DNA of 64,000 nucleotides, from the NCBI GenBank assembly GCA_963792855.1, contig CAWBXZ010000018.1, positions 434,001 to 498,000 of the forward strand, read 5' to 3'. The position numbers and the translations under genes were made by a program. Source of the DNA: SG8-40 sp963792855 (GTDB lineage Bacteria > Pseudomonadota > Gammaproteobacteria > Burkholderiales > Eutrophovitaceae). Positions 8,479 through 16,600 of the stretch are shown here, piece after piece. Below the pieces are notes generated by a model. That model was not told the origin of the DNA, did not search any database, and worked only from the letters and a program-made list of their open reading frames with translations. The first letter of the stretch is position 1, and every line of letters starts with the position of its first letter.

Positions 8479-9168
8479 ATGTTGACAGCGGCTGCCACGA
8501 TCAGACTGCGCGCCATGCTTGTCATGGCGGTTTTCTGTGCCTGTGCACTTTTTGCACCGGTGCAATCCGCGGCGCAGGACCTGCCGGCCGACCTGACCCG
8601 TGAGCAGGTCCTGCAGGGGCTCGAAGATGCGGATCCGGACGTTCGCCGCGGCGCCTACATTGCTCTGGGCGGGGTTGGAGTCAGGGAGGATCTGCCTCTG
8701 TTGTACAGCGCCCTCTATGACGCCGATCCGCTGGTGCGCAAGTTGGCCGAGGACGCGGTCTGGCAGGTCTGGAGCCGTTCGGGGAACGCGCTGCACGACC
8801 GCATATTGCAGCGTGGTATCGAACAGATGCAGGCAGGACAGTATGCGAGCGCTGTTCGCAGTTTCAGTGCGCTCATTCGATTGGCACCCGATTTTGCGGA
8901 AGCGTGGAACAAGCGGGCGACTGTTTATTTCATCGTTGGCGAAGATGATCGATCCATCGCCGATGTCGAGCAGGTGCTTGAGAGGGAACCCTATCATTTT
9001 GGAGCGCTCTCAGGTTACGGGCAGTTGATGTTGAGAAAGCGCGAATACCGGCGTGCTCTGGGCTACTTCGAGCGTGCCTTGACGATCAATCCCAACATGG
9101 GAGACGTCAGCAAGAGCATCGATGTGATCAGGCGGGCGCTTGGGGAGGGTGGCGACGATGCGATTTAG
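8479..9168 (+). CDS. Exported HEAT-repeat and TPR protein, first of a tandem pair
   Basis: This protein of about 229 residues has an N-terminal hydrophobic signal (MLVMAVFCACALFAPVQSAA), then a HEAT-like alpha-solenoid (LTREQVLQGLEDADPDVR and EDLPLLYSALYDADPLVRKL, about 40-110), then three tetratricopeptide-like units (IRLAPDFAEAWNKRATVYF, REPYHFGALSGYGQL and EYRRALGYFERALTINPN). It probably acts as a periplasmic scaffold. The ATG at 8479 is the likely start; an ATG at 8515 and an upstream start overlapping the divergent gene are alternatives, and none has a strong ribosome site. Its end overlaps the next, homologous gene by 11 bases. Confidence 0.75.
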   Translation: MLTAAATIRLRAMLVMAVFCACALFAPVQSAAQDLPADLTREQVLQGLEDADPDVRRGAYIALGGVGVREDLPLLYSALYDADPLVRKLAEDAVWQVWSRSGNALHDRILQRGIEQMQAGQYASAVRSFSALIRLAPDFAEAWNKRATVYFIVGEDDRSIADVEQVLEREPYHFGALSGYGQLMLRKREYRRALGYFERALTINPNMGDVSKSIDVIRRALGEGGDDAI

Positions 9169-9805
9169 TCATATTCTGGTAGCGACGTGTCTTGTATTTT
9201 TCGCCGCGCAGGCACTCGCCGCAGACTGGGGTGAAAGGCTCTCGCGCGAAGACGCATTGGCGCAACTCGACAGCGAGGACAGCCGCGAGCGTCGCGAAGG
9301 GTTGGCGCGGCTTGCGGAGGTTGGGACTTCGGAAGATGTGCCTTTCATGCTGCAGCGGCTGCATGATCACGAACCGCTGGTTCGCGGCATGGCGGAGCAG
9401 GCCCTGTGGGGATTGTGGTTGCGTTCAAACGACCGCACTGTCAATCGCCTGTTTCAGACGAGTATTCAGATGATACGGCAGCGTGAACTGGATCAGGCAA
9501 TCGAAACGCTGGACGAGATTATCTCCTATGAGCCCGGGTTTGCCGAGGCATGGAACAAGCGCGGCGATGCGTACAGCCACCTCGGCGATTACGATCGCGC
9601 GCTTGCCGACTATCAGCAGACCATCCGCCTCAACCCGTACCATTTCGGCGCGATGCAAAGCTGCGGCGAAATCTGGCTGGAACGTTCAGATGCGCGGCGC
9701 TCGGCGGAGTATTTCCGGCGGGCACTCGACCTGAACCCCAACCTGATCCAGGTGGCGGTCATTCTCTACACGCTCGAAAAGCGTCTGGCGAACGACCGGA
9801 TCTGA
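9158..9805 (+). CDS. Exported HEAT-repeat and TPR protein, second of a tandem pair
   Basis: This 215-residue protein begins at an ATG after a GGGGAGGG ribosome site that lies inside the preceding gene. A signal peptide (HILVATCLVFFAAQALAA) is followed by the same architecture as its neighbour: LSREDALAQLDSEDSRERRE and VPFMLQRLHDHEPLVRGM, then TPR-like units with PGFAEAWNKRGDAYSHLGDY, NPYHFGAMQSCGEI and RSAEYFRRALDLNPN. The shared FAEAWNKR and PYHFGA positions show a tandem duplication. Function is unknown, but assembly or tethering of an envelope complex is typical for such folds. Confidence 0.8.
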   Translation: MRFSHILVATCLVFFAAQALAADWGERLSREDALAQLDSEDSRERREGLARLAEVGTSEDVPFMLQRLHDHEPLVRGMAEQALWGLWLRSNDRTVNRLFQTSIQMIRQRELDQAIETLDEIISYEPGFAEAWNKRGDAYSHLGDYDRALADYQQTIRLNPYHFGAMQSCGEIWLERSDARRSAEYFRRALDLNPNLIQVAVILYTLEKRLANDRI

Positions 9806-9874
9806 GCGTCAATCAGGCTTCAGTCGCGATTCGCTCCCAATGCGGTTGTGGTTGCGTTGCGCGCCGGCGCGGTT

Positions 9875-10816
9875 TCAGCCTCTTCTGGCCTTGCGTGCTT
9901 TCTTGCGGCGCGCTTTGGGTAACTCGATACCGGAGAGTTGCTGGTAAACCTTGATCACCGCCGAGTCGTCCTCACCGGCCAATCCGGCGCCGGCCGCAGC
10001 AAGGTACTGCTGGTGTGCCGCAGCCGTCAGCGGTGCCGGAAAGCTCATCGATTTCGCGGTGTCGAGAACGATACCCAGATCCTTTACGAAAATACTGACC
10101 GCGGACAGCGGCGTGTAGTCGCCTTCGAGGATATGCGGCACGCGGTTCTGGAACATCCACGATGAACCGGCACTGTTGGATATGACTTCATACAGCACGC
10201 CCGGATCGGCACCGCTGCGAATGCCAAGCGCGATCGCCTCGCACGCCGAGGCAATGTGCACACCGGCAAGCAACTGATTGATCATCTTGACTTTGGATCC
10301 CATGCCAGGCGTGTCGCCCAACCGATATACCTTTACGGCGATTGCATCGAGCACGGCTTTGGCCTTGCGAAACGCCTTCTGCTCACCCGAGGCCATGATC
10401 GACAGTTCGCCTTTCGCGGCGCGGGCCGCGCCGCCGGACACCGGCGCGTCGATCATCAACAAGCCGTGGGCTCCGAGGTACTCACCGAGCGCTATCGCGA
10501 AATCGGGCGCGACCGTCGCGCTGGCGATGACCACGCTGCCGCTTTTCAGGGCGGCTGCCGCGCCGTTCTTGCCGAACAGCACGTCGCTGGTCTGTTTCGC
10601 GTTGACGACGAGGACGATAACGATGTCGCACTCCGCCGCCATTTCCGCCGGGCTGCGATGCGCCGTTCCACCGGCTTTGGCGAAGGCGTTGCGGGCCTTT
10701 GCGCGAATATCGAAAGCGTGTGTTGGAAAGCCTTTCGATACGAGTGTTCGGGCAACGCCCATTCCCATCGAACCGAGGCCGATGACGCCGACCGATGGCT
10801 TTCTTGTTTTGCGCAT
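9875..10816 (-). CDS. ltnD: L-threonate dehydrogenase-like NAD(P)-dependent 3-hydroxyacid dehydrogenase
   Basis: This 313-residue beta-hydroxyacid dehydrogenase has an N-terminal Rossmann motif (VIGLGSMGMGVA, about 9-20), the substrate-binding DAPVSGGAARAAKGELSIM (about 123-141) and the catalytic-lysine region GSKVKMINQLLAG (about 171-183). The GLGSMGMG form and the overall pattern fit L-threonate dehydrogenase (LtnD), which oxidises L-threonate to 2-oxo-tetronate. A very basic tail (KARRKKARKARR) is odd for the family. The usual partners (tetronate kinase OtnK, OtnI, OtnC) are not adjacent, so the specificity is provisional; tartronate semialdehyde reductase activity is an alternative. Confidence 0.7.
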   Translation of the reverse strand: MRKTRKPSVGVIGLGSMGMGVARTLVSKGFPTHAFDIRAKARNAFAKAGGTAHRSPAEMAAECDIVIVLVVNAKQTSDVLFGKNGAAAALKSGSVVIASATVAPDFAIALGEYLGAHGLLMIDAPVSGGAARAAKGELSIMASGEQKAFRKAKAVLDAIAVKVYRLGDTPGMGSKVKMINQLLAGVHIASACEAIALGIRSGADPGVLYEVISNSAGSSWMFQNRVPHILEGDYTPLSAVSIFVKDLGIVLDTAKSMSFPAPLTAAAHQQYLAAAGAGLAGEDDSAVIKVYQQLSGIELPKARRKKARKARRG

Positions 10817-11016
10817 GACTGTTCCTCTTCAGGTGGCTTCAGGTTTTTGGTGCATACGGTTACCGTCGCATGCCCGATGAACATGCGTCGGTGGCAGAAT
10901 GCCGGTTTCGACAACCCGTCTGCGTCCGATTGATTGCGAACCATCGATTGCAAAATACTGGTCGCAAATACCGGTCGCAGACTCCAGCAAGGTCGCAGAC
11001 CAACAACAGACCCGGA

Positions 11017-12111
11017 ATGCGTTTATCAGCCATTGCTCTTGTTGCGTGCGCAACCGCGCTTTCTGCCTGCTACAGCAACCCGAATTATAGTCCCGTGAAA
11101 TCACATCACACGAAGGAAGGCTTTATCAATCGCTATCCGCACCCGCCGAAGAGCAGTTTCTGGGAGTGGCAATGGCGGCGCTGGCGTGAGGGTGTGCCGG
11201 CAGACCCGAAAGACGGGTATGGCTTCGCGCTGAATCGTCCGGACGTTGCGTTTCTCGCTGGCAACCGGGGCGTTGATACGCTGACCTGGCTTGGCCACGA
11301 CACGTTTCTGATTCAGCTCGGCGGAATCAATATCATGACGGATCCGCACCTGACCGGGCGCGCTTCGCCGTTTGCCTCGATCGGACCAAAGCGGTATGTC
11401 CCGCCGCCGATGTCAATCGGGGAACTGCCGCACATTGACGTCGTGCTGATTTCACACAGTCACTACGACCACCTCGATCGGGGAACATTGCAGCAGCTTG
11501 GCCGTCAGAAAGGCGGGCCACCGCGTTTCCTTGTCGGGCTCAATCTTCTTGCCTGGGCGACGGAAAACGGCATTGGCAATGTCAGCGAGCATGATTGGGA
11601 CGACGTCGTTACGCTGTCGGGCATGAAGTTCCATTTTGTTCCGGTACAGCACTGGAGCGCCCGGACGCCGTGGGATCGCAACCGTACTCTGTGGGGGGGA
11701 TGGGTCATCGAGTACGGGAAACACCGCATTTTCTTTGGCGGCGATTTCGGCTATTCACCGGATCTGTCCGACCTCGGTCAGCGGTTCGGCGGATTCGACC
11801 TTGCAATGATCCCGGTCGGCGCCTACGAGCCGCGCTGGTTCATGAAGACGATGCACGTCAATACGGATGAAGCCGTGCAGGCGCATTTCGACCTGCGCGC
11901 GCGCTACACGGTGGGCATGCACTGGGGCACGTTTCGCCTGACCGACGAACGGCTCGATGAGCCGCCGGCGATGTTGGCGCAATCGCTGGCCCGCGCCGGC
12001 GTCCCGGACAAGGAGTTTTTTCTGATGCAGCACGGCGAGACGCGATTTCTGGATCAGATACTGACGGATAGCCCGGCACAGGAAGCCGGCTCCGATGCCA
12101 CGATGAGATGA
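11017..12111 (+). CDS. Metallo-beta-lactamase-fold lipoprotein, UlaG/NAPE-PLD-like
   Basis: This 364-residue protein has an N-terminal lipoprotein leader (MRLSAIALVACATALSAC), so the mature protein should be anchored by Cys18. The catalytic domain carries the metal motif SHSHYDHLD, with further ligands in HWSARTPWDR, FFGGDFGYS and MHWGTF, as in N-acyl-phosphatidylethanolamine phospholipase D and UlaG-like hydrolases. The segment before it (FWEWQWRRWREGVPADP) is typical of the bacterial NAPE-PLD-like group. A phospholipid or N-acyl lipid substrate at the envelope is plausible but inferred. Its stop overlaps the next gene by ATGA. Confidence 0.8.
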   Translation: MRLSAIALVACATALSACYSNPNYSPVKSHHTKEGFINRYPHPPKSSFWEWQWRRWREGVPADPKDGYGFALNRPDVAFLAGNRGVDTLTWLGHDTFLIQLGGINIMTDPHLTGRASPFASIGPKRYVPPPMSIGELPHIDVVLISHSHYDHLDRGTLQQLGRQKGGPPRFLVGLNLLAWATENGIGNVSEHDWDDVVTLSGMKFHFVPVQHWSARTPWDRNRTLWGGWVIEYGKHRIFFGGDFGYSPDLSDLGQRFGGFDLAMIPVGAYEPRWFMKTMHVNTDEAVQAHFDLRARYTVGMHWGTFRLTDERLDEPPAMLAQSLARAGVPDKEFFLMQHGETRFLDQILTDSPAQEAGSDATMR

Positions 12112-13205
12112 CTGGTGAGATGACCGGAGACAGTCGGCTGCAACTGCGCGACAACGTCAGGAAATGGGCGCGTGAACTCGGCTTCGAGCAAGCGGGAATT
12201 GCCGACTGCGATCTGTCCGTGGCGGAGTCACGGCTGAAGGACTGGCTCGACAAAGGTTATCACGGCGACATGGACTTCATGGCCGCGCACGGAACGCGAC
12301 GCACGCGACCGGCGGAGCTGGTTGCCGGAACGCGGCGCGTGATCAGCGTGCGCATGAATTACATGCCCGGCGAAGCGGCTTGCGCCGAGCGCATACTCGA
12401 TAACCCGGCAAACGCATACGTCGCGCGTTATGCACTGGGGCGTGATTACCACAAGGTGGTCCGCAGGCGGCTCGAAATGCTGGCGCAGAAGATTCGAAAC
12501 GCCGTGGGGGAGTTCGGTTACCGCGTTTTCACCGATAGCGCGCCGGTCATGGAAGTCGAACTGGCGGTCCGAGCCGGTACCGGCTGGCGCGGCAAGCACA
12601 CGCTGCTGTTGAACCGGGAAGCCGGGTCGTGGTTTTTCCTCGGCGAGATCTACACCGATCTCGACCTGCCCGTCGATGAGCCGCAGTCGGATCATTGCGG
12701 AACGTGTACTCGCTGCATCGATGTCTGTCCGACGAAGGCGATCATTTCGCCATACAAACTGGATGCGCGACGATGCGTTTCCTATCTGACCATCGAGCAC
12801 AAAGGCTCGATACCCGTCGAATTGCGGCCGCTGATGGGAAACCGCATTTATGGTTGTGACGATTGCCAACTGGTGTGCCCGTGGAATCGTTTCGCGCAAA
12901 AGACGGAACTGCCTGACTTCGCGGTTCGCCATGAACTCGATGCTGCGCTATTGGTAACCCTGTTTGCGTGGGACGAGCAGGTGTTCGACGCCAATACGCG
13001 CGGCAGCGCCATTCGGCGCATCGGGCACGAGCGCTGGTTGCGCAATATTGCCTGTGCTCTGGGTAACGCGCCGACATCTCCCGAAGTCCTGGCGTCGTTG
13101 CGTTCGCGTGCCGACCATGCATCCGCACTGGTGCGCGAGCACGTTGCCTGGGCGCTGGCGCGTCACCGGGAACGCGCCGCCAGCAGTGGGGCGAAAGGGA
13201 ACTGA
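12108..13205 (+). CDS. queG: Epoxyqueuosine reductase QueG
   Basis: QueG performs the last step of queuosine synthesis, reducing epoxyqueuosine in tRNA with a cobalamin cofactor and two [4Fe-4S] clusters. The 365-residue protein has the N-terminal cobalamin-binding region (RYALGRDYHKVVRRRLEML near 105; VFTDSAPVMEVELA near 145) and the ferredoxin-like motifs CGTCTRCIDVCPTKAI and CDDCQLVCPWNRF. A HEAT-like C-terminal segment ends the protein. Start at 12108 overlaps the upstream stop; an in-frame ATG at 12120 is equally possible. It is followed 5 bases later by a DUF2905 gene. Confidence 0.93.
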   Translation: MTGEMTGDSRLQLRDNVRKWARELGFEQAGIADCDLSVAESRLKDWLDKGYHGDMDFMAAHGTRRTRPAELVAGTRRVISVRMNYMPGEAACAERILDNPANAYVARYALGRDYHKVVRRRLEMLAQKIRNAVGEFGYRVFTDSAPVMEVELAVRAGTGWRGKHTLLLNREAGSWFFLGEIYTDLDLPVDEPQSDHCGTCTRCIDVCPTKAIISPYKLDARRCVSYLTIEHKGSIPVELRPLMGNRIYGCDDCQLVCPWNRFAQKTELPDFAVRHELDAALLVTLFAWDEQVFDANTRGSAIRRIGHERWLRNIACALGNAPTSPEVLASLRSRADHASALVREHVAWALARHRERAASSGAKGN

Positions 13206-13210
13206 TCGCA

Positions 13211-13411
13211 ATGTCTCGCTGGCTGATTGGTATCGGGCTTGTGCTGGTAATGGCGGGTGTGCTCTGGCCGTGGTTGTCGCGCCTCGGACTGGGCCGTTTG
13301 CCCGGTGACATCCACATCGAGCGTGACGGATTTCATTTCTTTTTCCCGATCACCACAGGATTGTTGATTTCGGCTGTTGTGACGTTGATACTATGGATTC
13401 TGAGGCGCTGA
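13211..13411 (+). CDS. DUF2905 small membrane protein
   Basis: This 66-residue protein has two hydrophobic helices (IGIGLVLVMAGVLWPWL and ITTGLLISAVVTLILWIL) joined by the conserved loop RLPGDIHIERDGFHFFFP, which is diagnostic of DUF2905. Such proteins are widespread in bacteria and have no established function. It starts 5 bases after queG and is probably co-transcribed with it. An inner-membrane location with a short connecting loop is expected. Confidence 0.88.
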   Translation: MSRWLIGIGLVLVMAGVLWPWLSRLGLGRLPGDIHIERDGFHFFFPITTGLLISAVVTLILWILRR

Positions 13412-13513
13412 TGTGAGCGCGGGCGAAAGAGACGAGCAGACGCCCTTCAGCGTGTTTTTTTTCGGCACCGGATGGATCGGATCAGGTTTTCCAACAACAA
13501 ACCGGAGGACGGC

Positions 13514-13960
13514 ATGAAGCGTGTATTGTCTTTTTTGCTAGTGGCTATCTTCGTATCCGTTGCGCAGCACGCGGTTGCGCAGAAACCAGAGGATGCGATC
13601 AAGTACCGGCAGGGCGTGTTCAGGGTGATCGGCTGGAATTTTGGTTCCATGGCGGCGATGGCCAAGGGCAAGAAACCCTACAACGCGGAGGAGTTTGCCC
13701 GTAACGCGGAGATCGTTGCGTTCATGAGCAAGCTGCCGCTCGAAGGCTTCACGCCGGGGTCGGAAACGGGCGACACCAAAGCGAAGCCGGAGATCTGGCT
13801 GGACATGGAAGACTTCAAGGCGAAGCTTGAGAAAATGCAACAGGAAGTGATGGCATTGGAGAAAGTCGCCAAGACCGGAAATTTTGATGCCTCCAAGGAT
13901 CAGCTGGGCGAGGCCGGGCAGGCGTGCAAGGACTGCCACGACAAGTACCGCAACAAGTAA
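13514..13960 (+). CDS. Cytochrome c'
   Basis: This 148-residue periplasmic haem protein has a signal peptide (VLSFLLVAIFVSVAQHAVA, cleaved before QKPED) and a C-terminal haem site CKDCHDKYR, the position typical of class III cytochrome c' four-helix bundles. The N-terminal KYRQGVFRVIGWNFGSM contains the family's RQ-x-x-M-like helix A; the sixth-ligand position is a hydrophobic residue, as expected for a five-coordinate haem. Cytochromes c' bind nitric oxide and protect against nitrosative stress. A strong hairpin terminator follows. A cytochrome b561 gene lies nearby on the other strand, but a direct link is not shown. Confidence 0.9.
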   Translation: MKRVLSFLLVAIFVSVAQHAVAQKPEDAIKYRQGVFRVIGWNFGSMAAMAKGKKPYNAEEFARNAEIVAFMSKLPLEGFTPGSETGDTKAKPEIWLDMEDFKAKLEKMQQEVMALEKVAKTGNFDASKDQLGEAGQACKDCHDKYRNK

Positions 13961-14020
13961 TCGAATCCGGAAACAGTGATTGTTGCACTGCCGATGCAGG
14001 CCGTGCGCAGTGACAGGCAC

Positions 14021-14054
14021 AAGAAGCCGCGCTCGCGAGCGCGGCTTTCTTCTT
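14021..14054 (+). terminator. Intrinsic terminator-like hairpin after cytochrome c' gene
   Basis: A near-perfect inverted repeat forms a stem of about 15 pairs: AAGAAGCCGCGCTCG pairs with CGAGCGCGGCTTTCTTCTT, with the A-rich left arm matched by a T-rich right arm. The A/T arms make it suitable as a bidirectional Rho-independent terminator. It lies 60 bases after the cytochrome c' stop and 8 bases before the next gene. Confidence 0.8.
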
Positions 14055-14062
14055 GGCGGTGA

Positions 14063-14728
14063 ATGACCATGAACGACGAACTGAAATCCAGCAGGACCGA
14101 GTTGCATCGCTATCCGGCTCGTGGCCACCACGATTTCGAAACCGTTGCGGCGATACTCGACGAGGCATTCGTGTGCCATGTCGGCTTTGTCGCAAACGGC
14201 CAGCCTTATGTCCTGCCGACCGTATATGGCCGGGAGGGCCGCGGGCTGTACCTGCATGGTTCGGCGCAGGGGAGGATGCTCGATGCGCTTGCCTCTGCGG
14301 AGGCGATCTGCGTCACTGTCACGATCGTTGACGGACTGGTGCTCGCGCGTTCCGGGTTCCATTCCTCGGTGAACTATCGCTCGGTGGTCATGCTCGGTTC
14401 TGCCGAGCCGGTGGCCGCCGCCGAGCGGGAACGGGCACTGAAGATCGTGTCGGATCAGGTTGTCCCCGGGCGCTGGGAGACCTTGCGCCCCGTCACGCCG
14501 GCAGAACTGGAGCAGACAACCGTGCTGCGCATGGAGATCGTGGAGGCGTCGGCGAAGATTCGCACGGGGCCGCCACAGGATGATGAAGAAGATTACGCCT
14601 TGCCGATCTGGGCCGGCACGCTTGATTTTCCCGCACCCGGTCCGGTCGCGGTGCCTGACGTGCGGCTCGACCCGACAGTCGCCATGCCGGCGCATGTCGC
14701 CAACTACCGCCGTCCGACGAAACGCTGA
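14063..14728 (+). CDS. Pyridoxamine 5'-phosphate oxidase family (flavin-nucleotide-binding) protein
   Basis: This 221-residue protein has a split-barrel flavin-binding fold. The N-terminal DFETVAAILDEAFVCHVGFV followed by QPYVLPTVYGREGRGLYLHG is typical of the flavin-nucleotide-binding group related to nitroimidazole resistance proteins and pyridoxamine oxidase. The middle carries SGFHSSVNYRSVVMLGSA. The C-terminal part matches the family's extra strands. It is cytosolic; the cofactor (FMN, F420 or haem) and substrate cannot be fixed. Two ATG codons, at 14063 and 14069, are both possible starts; no ribosome site decides between them. Confidence 0.8.
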   Translation: MTMNDELKSSRTELHRYPARGHHDFETVAAILDEAFVCHVGFVANGQPYVLPTVYGREGRGLYLHGSAQGRMLDALASAEAICVTVTIVDGLVLARSGFHSSVNYRSVVMLGSAEPVAAAERERALKIVSDQVVPGRWETLRPVTPAELEQTTVLRMEIVEASAKIRTGPPQDDEEDYALPIWAGTLDFPAPGPVAVPDVRLDPTVAMPAHVANYRRPTKR

Positions 14729-14834
14729 CTGCCTGTTCCCGGCACGCAACCCGCATCACGCGTTTCGCATCGGATTTTTGTCCTCTATTCGTCGGGGGGG
14801 CACTACAGCACGGGCCGCGTCAGATAGCGGCAGT

Positions 14835-15524
14835 TCACATTGTGGCGATAGCCCAGGTTGCCGCGGCGCAAACGATCAAAACAATCAGTGCGCGTAGCGT
14901 TCCCTCCAGGGTGCGTAACGACTCGGTGTCGGGGTCGGACACCGGCTTGCTGCCGCTGAACATCGGCACAATCAGGTTCTGTTTCTTTTTGACCAGGTAA
15001 AAAAGAATGGCGGCCAGATGCACGCAGATCAGTGTCAGCAATACCAGTGCGTTTGTCTCATGAATGACGTTGAACAGGCTGGCGGTGTCCTCGGAAACGT
15101 ATTTCCATAGCGGGCCGGTCGTCATGATCTCGTCGTCGGCGAACAGCCCGCTCACCGCTTGCACGAACAGGCTTGCGATCATGGCAATGACTGACCAGCC
15201 GCCCAGAGGATTGTGCCCGGGATGATGTTCGACGTCGGCGCGCATCAGGGAGAGCGCGTAGCGCAGTACCGCGCGCGGCCCGCGGACGAAATTGACAAAA
15301 CGCGCAGCGCGCGTGCCGACCAGGCCCCAGACAATGCGGAATGCCACTAGCGCCAGAATCGCGTATCCACCCAATACGTGATATTCCATCGCGTTGCCGC
15401 CGATGCTGACGGTCACGATCTGTGACACCACCAGCATCACCAGCAGCCAATGGAATACTCGCACCGGCAGGTCCCAAACACGCAACCGGTGATGGGTGTC
15501 TTGCCTTTCCCCGGGTGACTGCAT
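14835..15524 (-). CDS. Cytochrome b561-family membrane protein
   Basis: This 229-residue inner-membrane di-haem cytochrome b has four to five hydrophobic helices. The start VWDLPVRVFHWLLVMLVVSQ contains a haem-ligand His, followed by EYHVLGGYAILALVAFRIVW and a third helix with a conserved HETNALVLLTLICVHLAAIL, giving the paired histidines of the family. A GxR-like loop (RGPRAVLRYALSLM) lies between. These proteins reduce partner c-type cytochromes or flavoproteins with quinol electrons. The final helix (LRALIVLIVCAAATWAIA) ends at the stop. Twelve bases separate it from the dehalogenase gene on the same strand. Confidence 0.83.
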   Translation of the reverse strand: MQSPGERQDTHHRLRVWDLPVRVFHWLLVMLVVSQIVTVSIGGNAMEYHVLGGYAILALVAFRIVWGLVGTRAARFVNFVRGPRAVLRYALSLMRADVEHHPGHNPLGGWSVIAMIASLFVQAVSGLFADDEIMTTGPLWKYVSEDTASLFNVIHETNALVLLTLICVHLAAILFYLVKKKQNLIVPMFSGSKPVSDPDTESLRTLEGTLRALIVLIVCAAATWAIATM

Positions 15525-15536
15525 CGGTTGCGCGAT

Positions 15537-16250
15537 TCAGGCGCTCAGTTGATCCGCCAGGTCGATCATGCTGGTGGCGTTATAGTCGAAGGCGGTGTCG
15601 GGCGACAGGTCCACCTTGATGCTCGGTGGCATTTCCTTGGGGCGTGCAACGAAGGCCGCGCGCAAGCCGGATTGCTGTGCCGCGCGCAGATCGTCCTTGT
15701 GGGCGGCGACGAGCATCACGCGCTCGCGCGGGAACCCCAGCATTTTTGCCGCCCCCTGATAGGTTTCCGGGTCCGGCTTGTAGTGGTTGAACAACTCCGC
15801 CGAGATGATGCAGTCCCATGGCAAGCCGGCATTCTTCGCCATGTTGGTGAGCAAGGACATGTTGCCGTTGGACAGCGTCGAAATGACGAACTTGTTCTTC
15901 AATCGTTTCAGACCGCGCACCGAATCCGGCCACGGCTTCAGCCGGTGCCAGGCGCGGTTGAACTGATCCTTGTCCTCCTCGGTCAGTCCCTCGATCCTGA
16001 ACTTGACCAGCAACTCGTCGAGTATCAGGCGGTGCAGTTGATCAATGTTCATCCATGGCAGTTCGCCGCGCCGCACCCGGTCCATTGCCGGCGCGTAACC
16101 TGCGCGCCAGGCGTTGGCCAGGCGCGCCCAGTTGAACTTGATGCCCTTGCGTTCCCCCAGTGCCCGGCCTTCGCGCGTGATGCTGCCGCGCCAGTCCACT
16201 ACGGTACCGAATACGTCGAAAACCAGAGCGTCGATTTTTTCGTCATGCAT
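15537..16250 (-). CDS. Haloacid dehalogenase, type II (second copy)
   Basis: This 237-residue HAD hydrolase carries nucleophile Asp12 in LVFDVFGTVVDW, motif II STLSNGN (about 125-131), the lysine in HYKPDPETYQ and the acidic motif in AAHKDDLRAAQ. These fit the type II haloacid dehalogenase group. It differs strongly from the copy near the left end, so this is not a recent duplication. It is followed by the cytochrome b561 gene on the same strand, but no functional link is evident. Substrate unknown; L-2-haloacids or other small phosphate esters are possible. Confidence 0.8.
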   Translation of the reverse strand: MHDEKIDALVFDVFGTVVDWRGSITREGRALGERKGIKFNWARLANAWRAGYAPAMDRVRRGELPWMNIDQLHRLILDELLVKFRIEGLTEEDKDQFNRAWHRLKPWPDSVRGLKRLKNKFVISTLSNGNMSLLTNMAKNAGLPWDCIISAELFNHYKPDPETYQGAAKMLGFPRERVMLVAAHKDDLRAAQQSGLRAAFVARPKEMPPSIKVDLSPDTAFDYNATSMIDLADQLSA

Positions 16251-16600
16251 CGCTTTCTCCCGGATGGATAGGTGTAGCGATTATAGACGCGTGCAATGTT
16301 CAGGTTTGCGGGCGCGCCGGTTTGCCTGTGTGCATCGGGCGCTTTGTCCCGGCTGCGCCGGTGACATCCTGCGCTGGCACCAGCTTCGCTCCTGAGATGT
16401 CCGCGCCGCTGCTTGGTGCGTGCAAGTCAGGAAAAATTCCCGGTTCCAAAACAACGAATTAGCATTCCTGATGGGTTAACATCTCCTGGTCGCATTTGGC
16501 TTCGTGACTTCGGTGCGCGTACGCAGAGTTGTATGCCCGGGCAAATTTCCGGGCTGACGTGACGCATGGATCATAAGAACATTCAAGGGAGGAGTGAACG
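16251..16600. other. Intergenic region upstream of the TonB-dependent receptor
   Basis: No gene is seen in these 350 bases. A GCCCGG/CCGGGC hairpin lies at 16535-16554 in the presumed leader, and a strong GGGAGGAG ribosome site precedes the receptor's GTG start. I looked for a cobalamin-type riboswitch, often found before such receptors, and did not see conserved elements. Confidence 0.5.

Noticed and set aside
10960..10997. Three GGTCGCA motifs before the metallo-hydrolase gene
   Set aside because: The spacing (13 and 18 bases) is irregular and the unit is short; chance is a fair explanation.
16251..16600. Cobalamin riboswitch before the TonB receptor
   Set aside because: No conserved B12-box-like segment or suitable set of stems was seen; only a short GCCCGG/CCGGGC hairpin.
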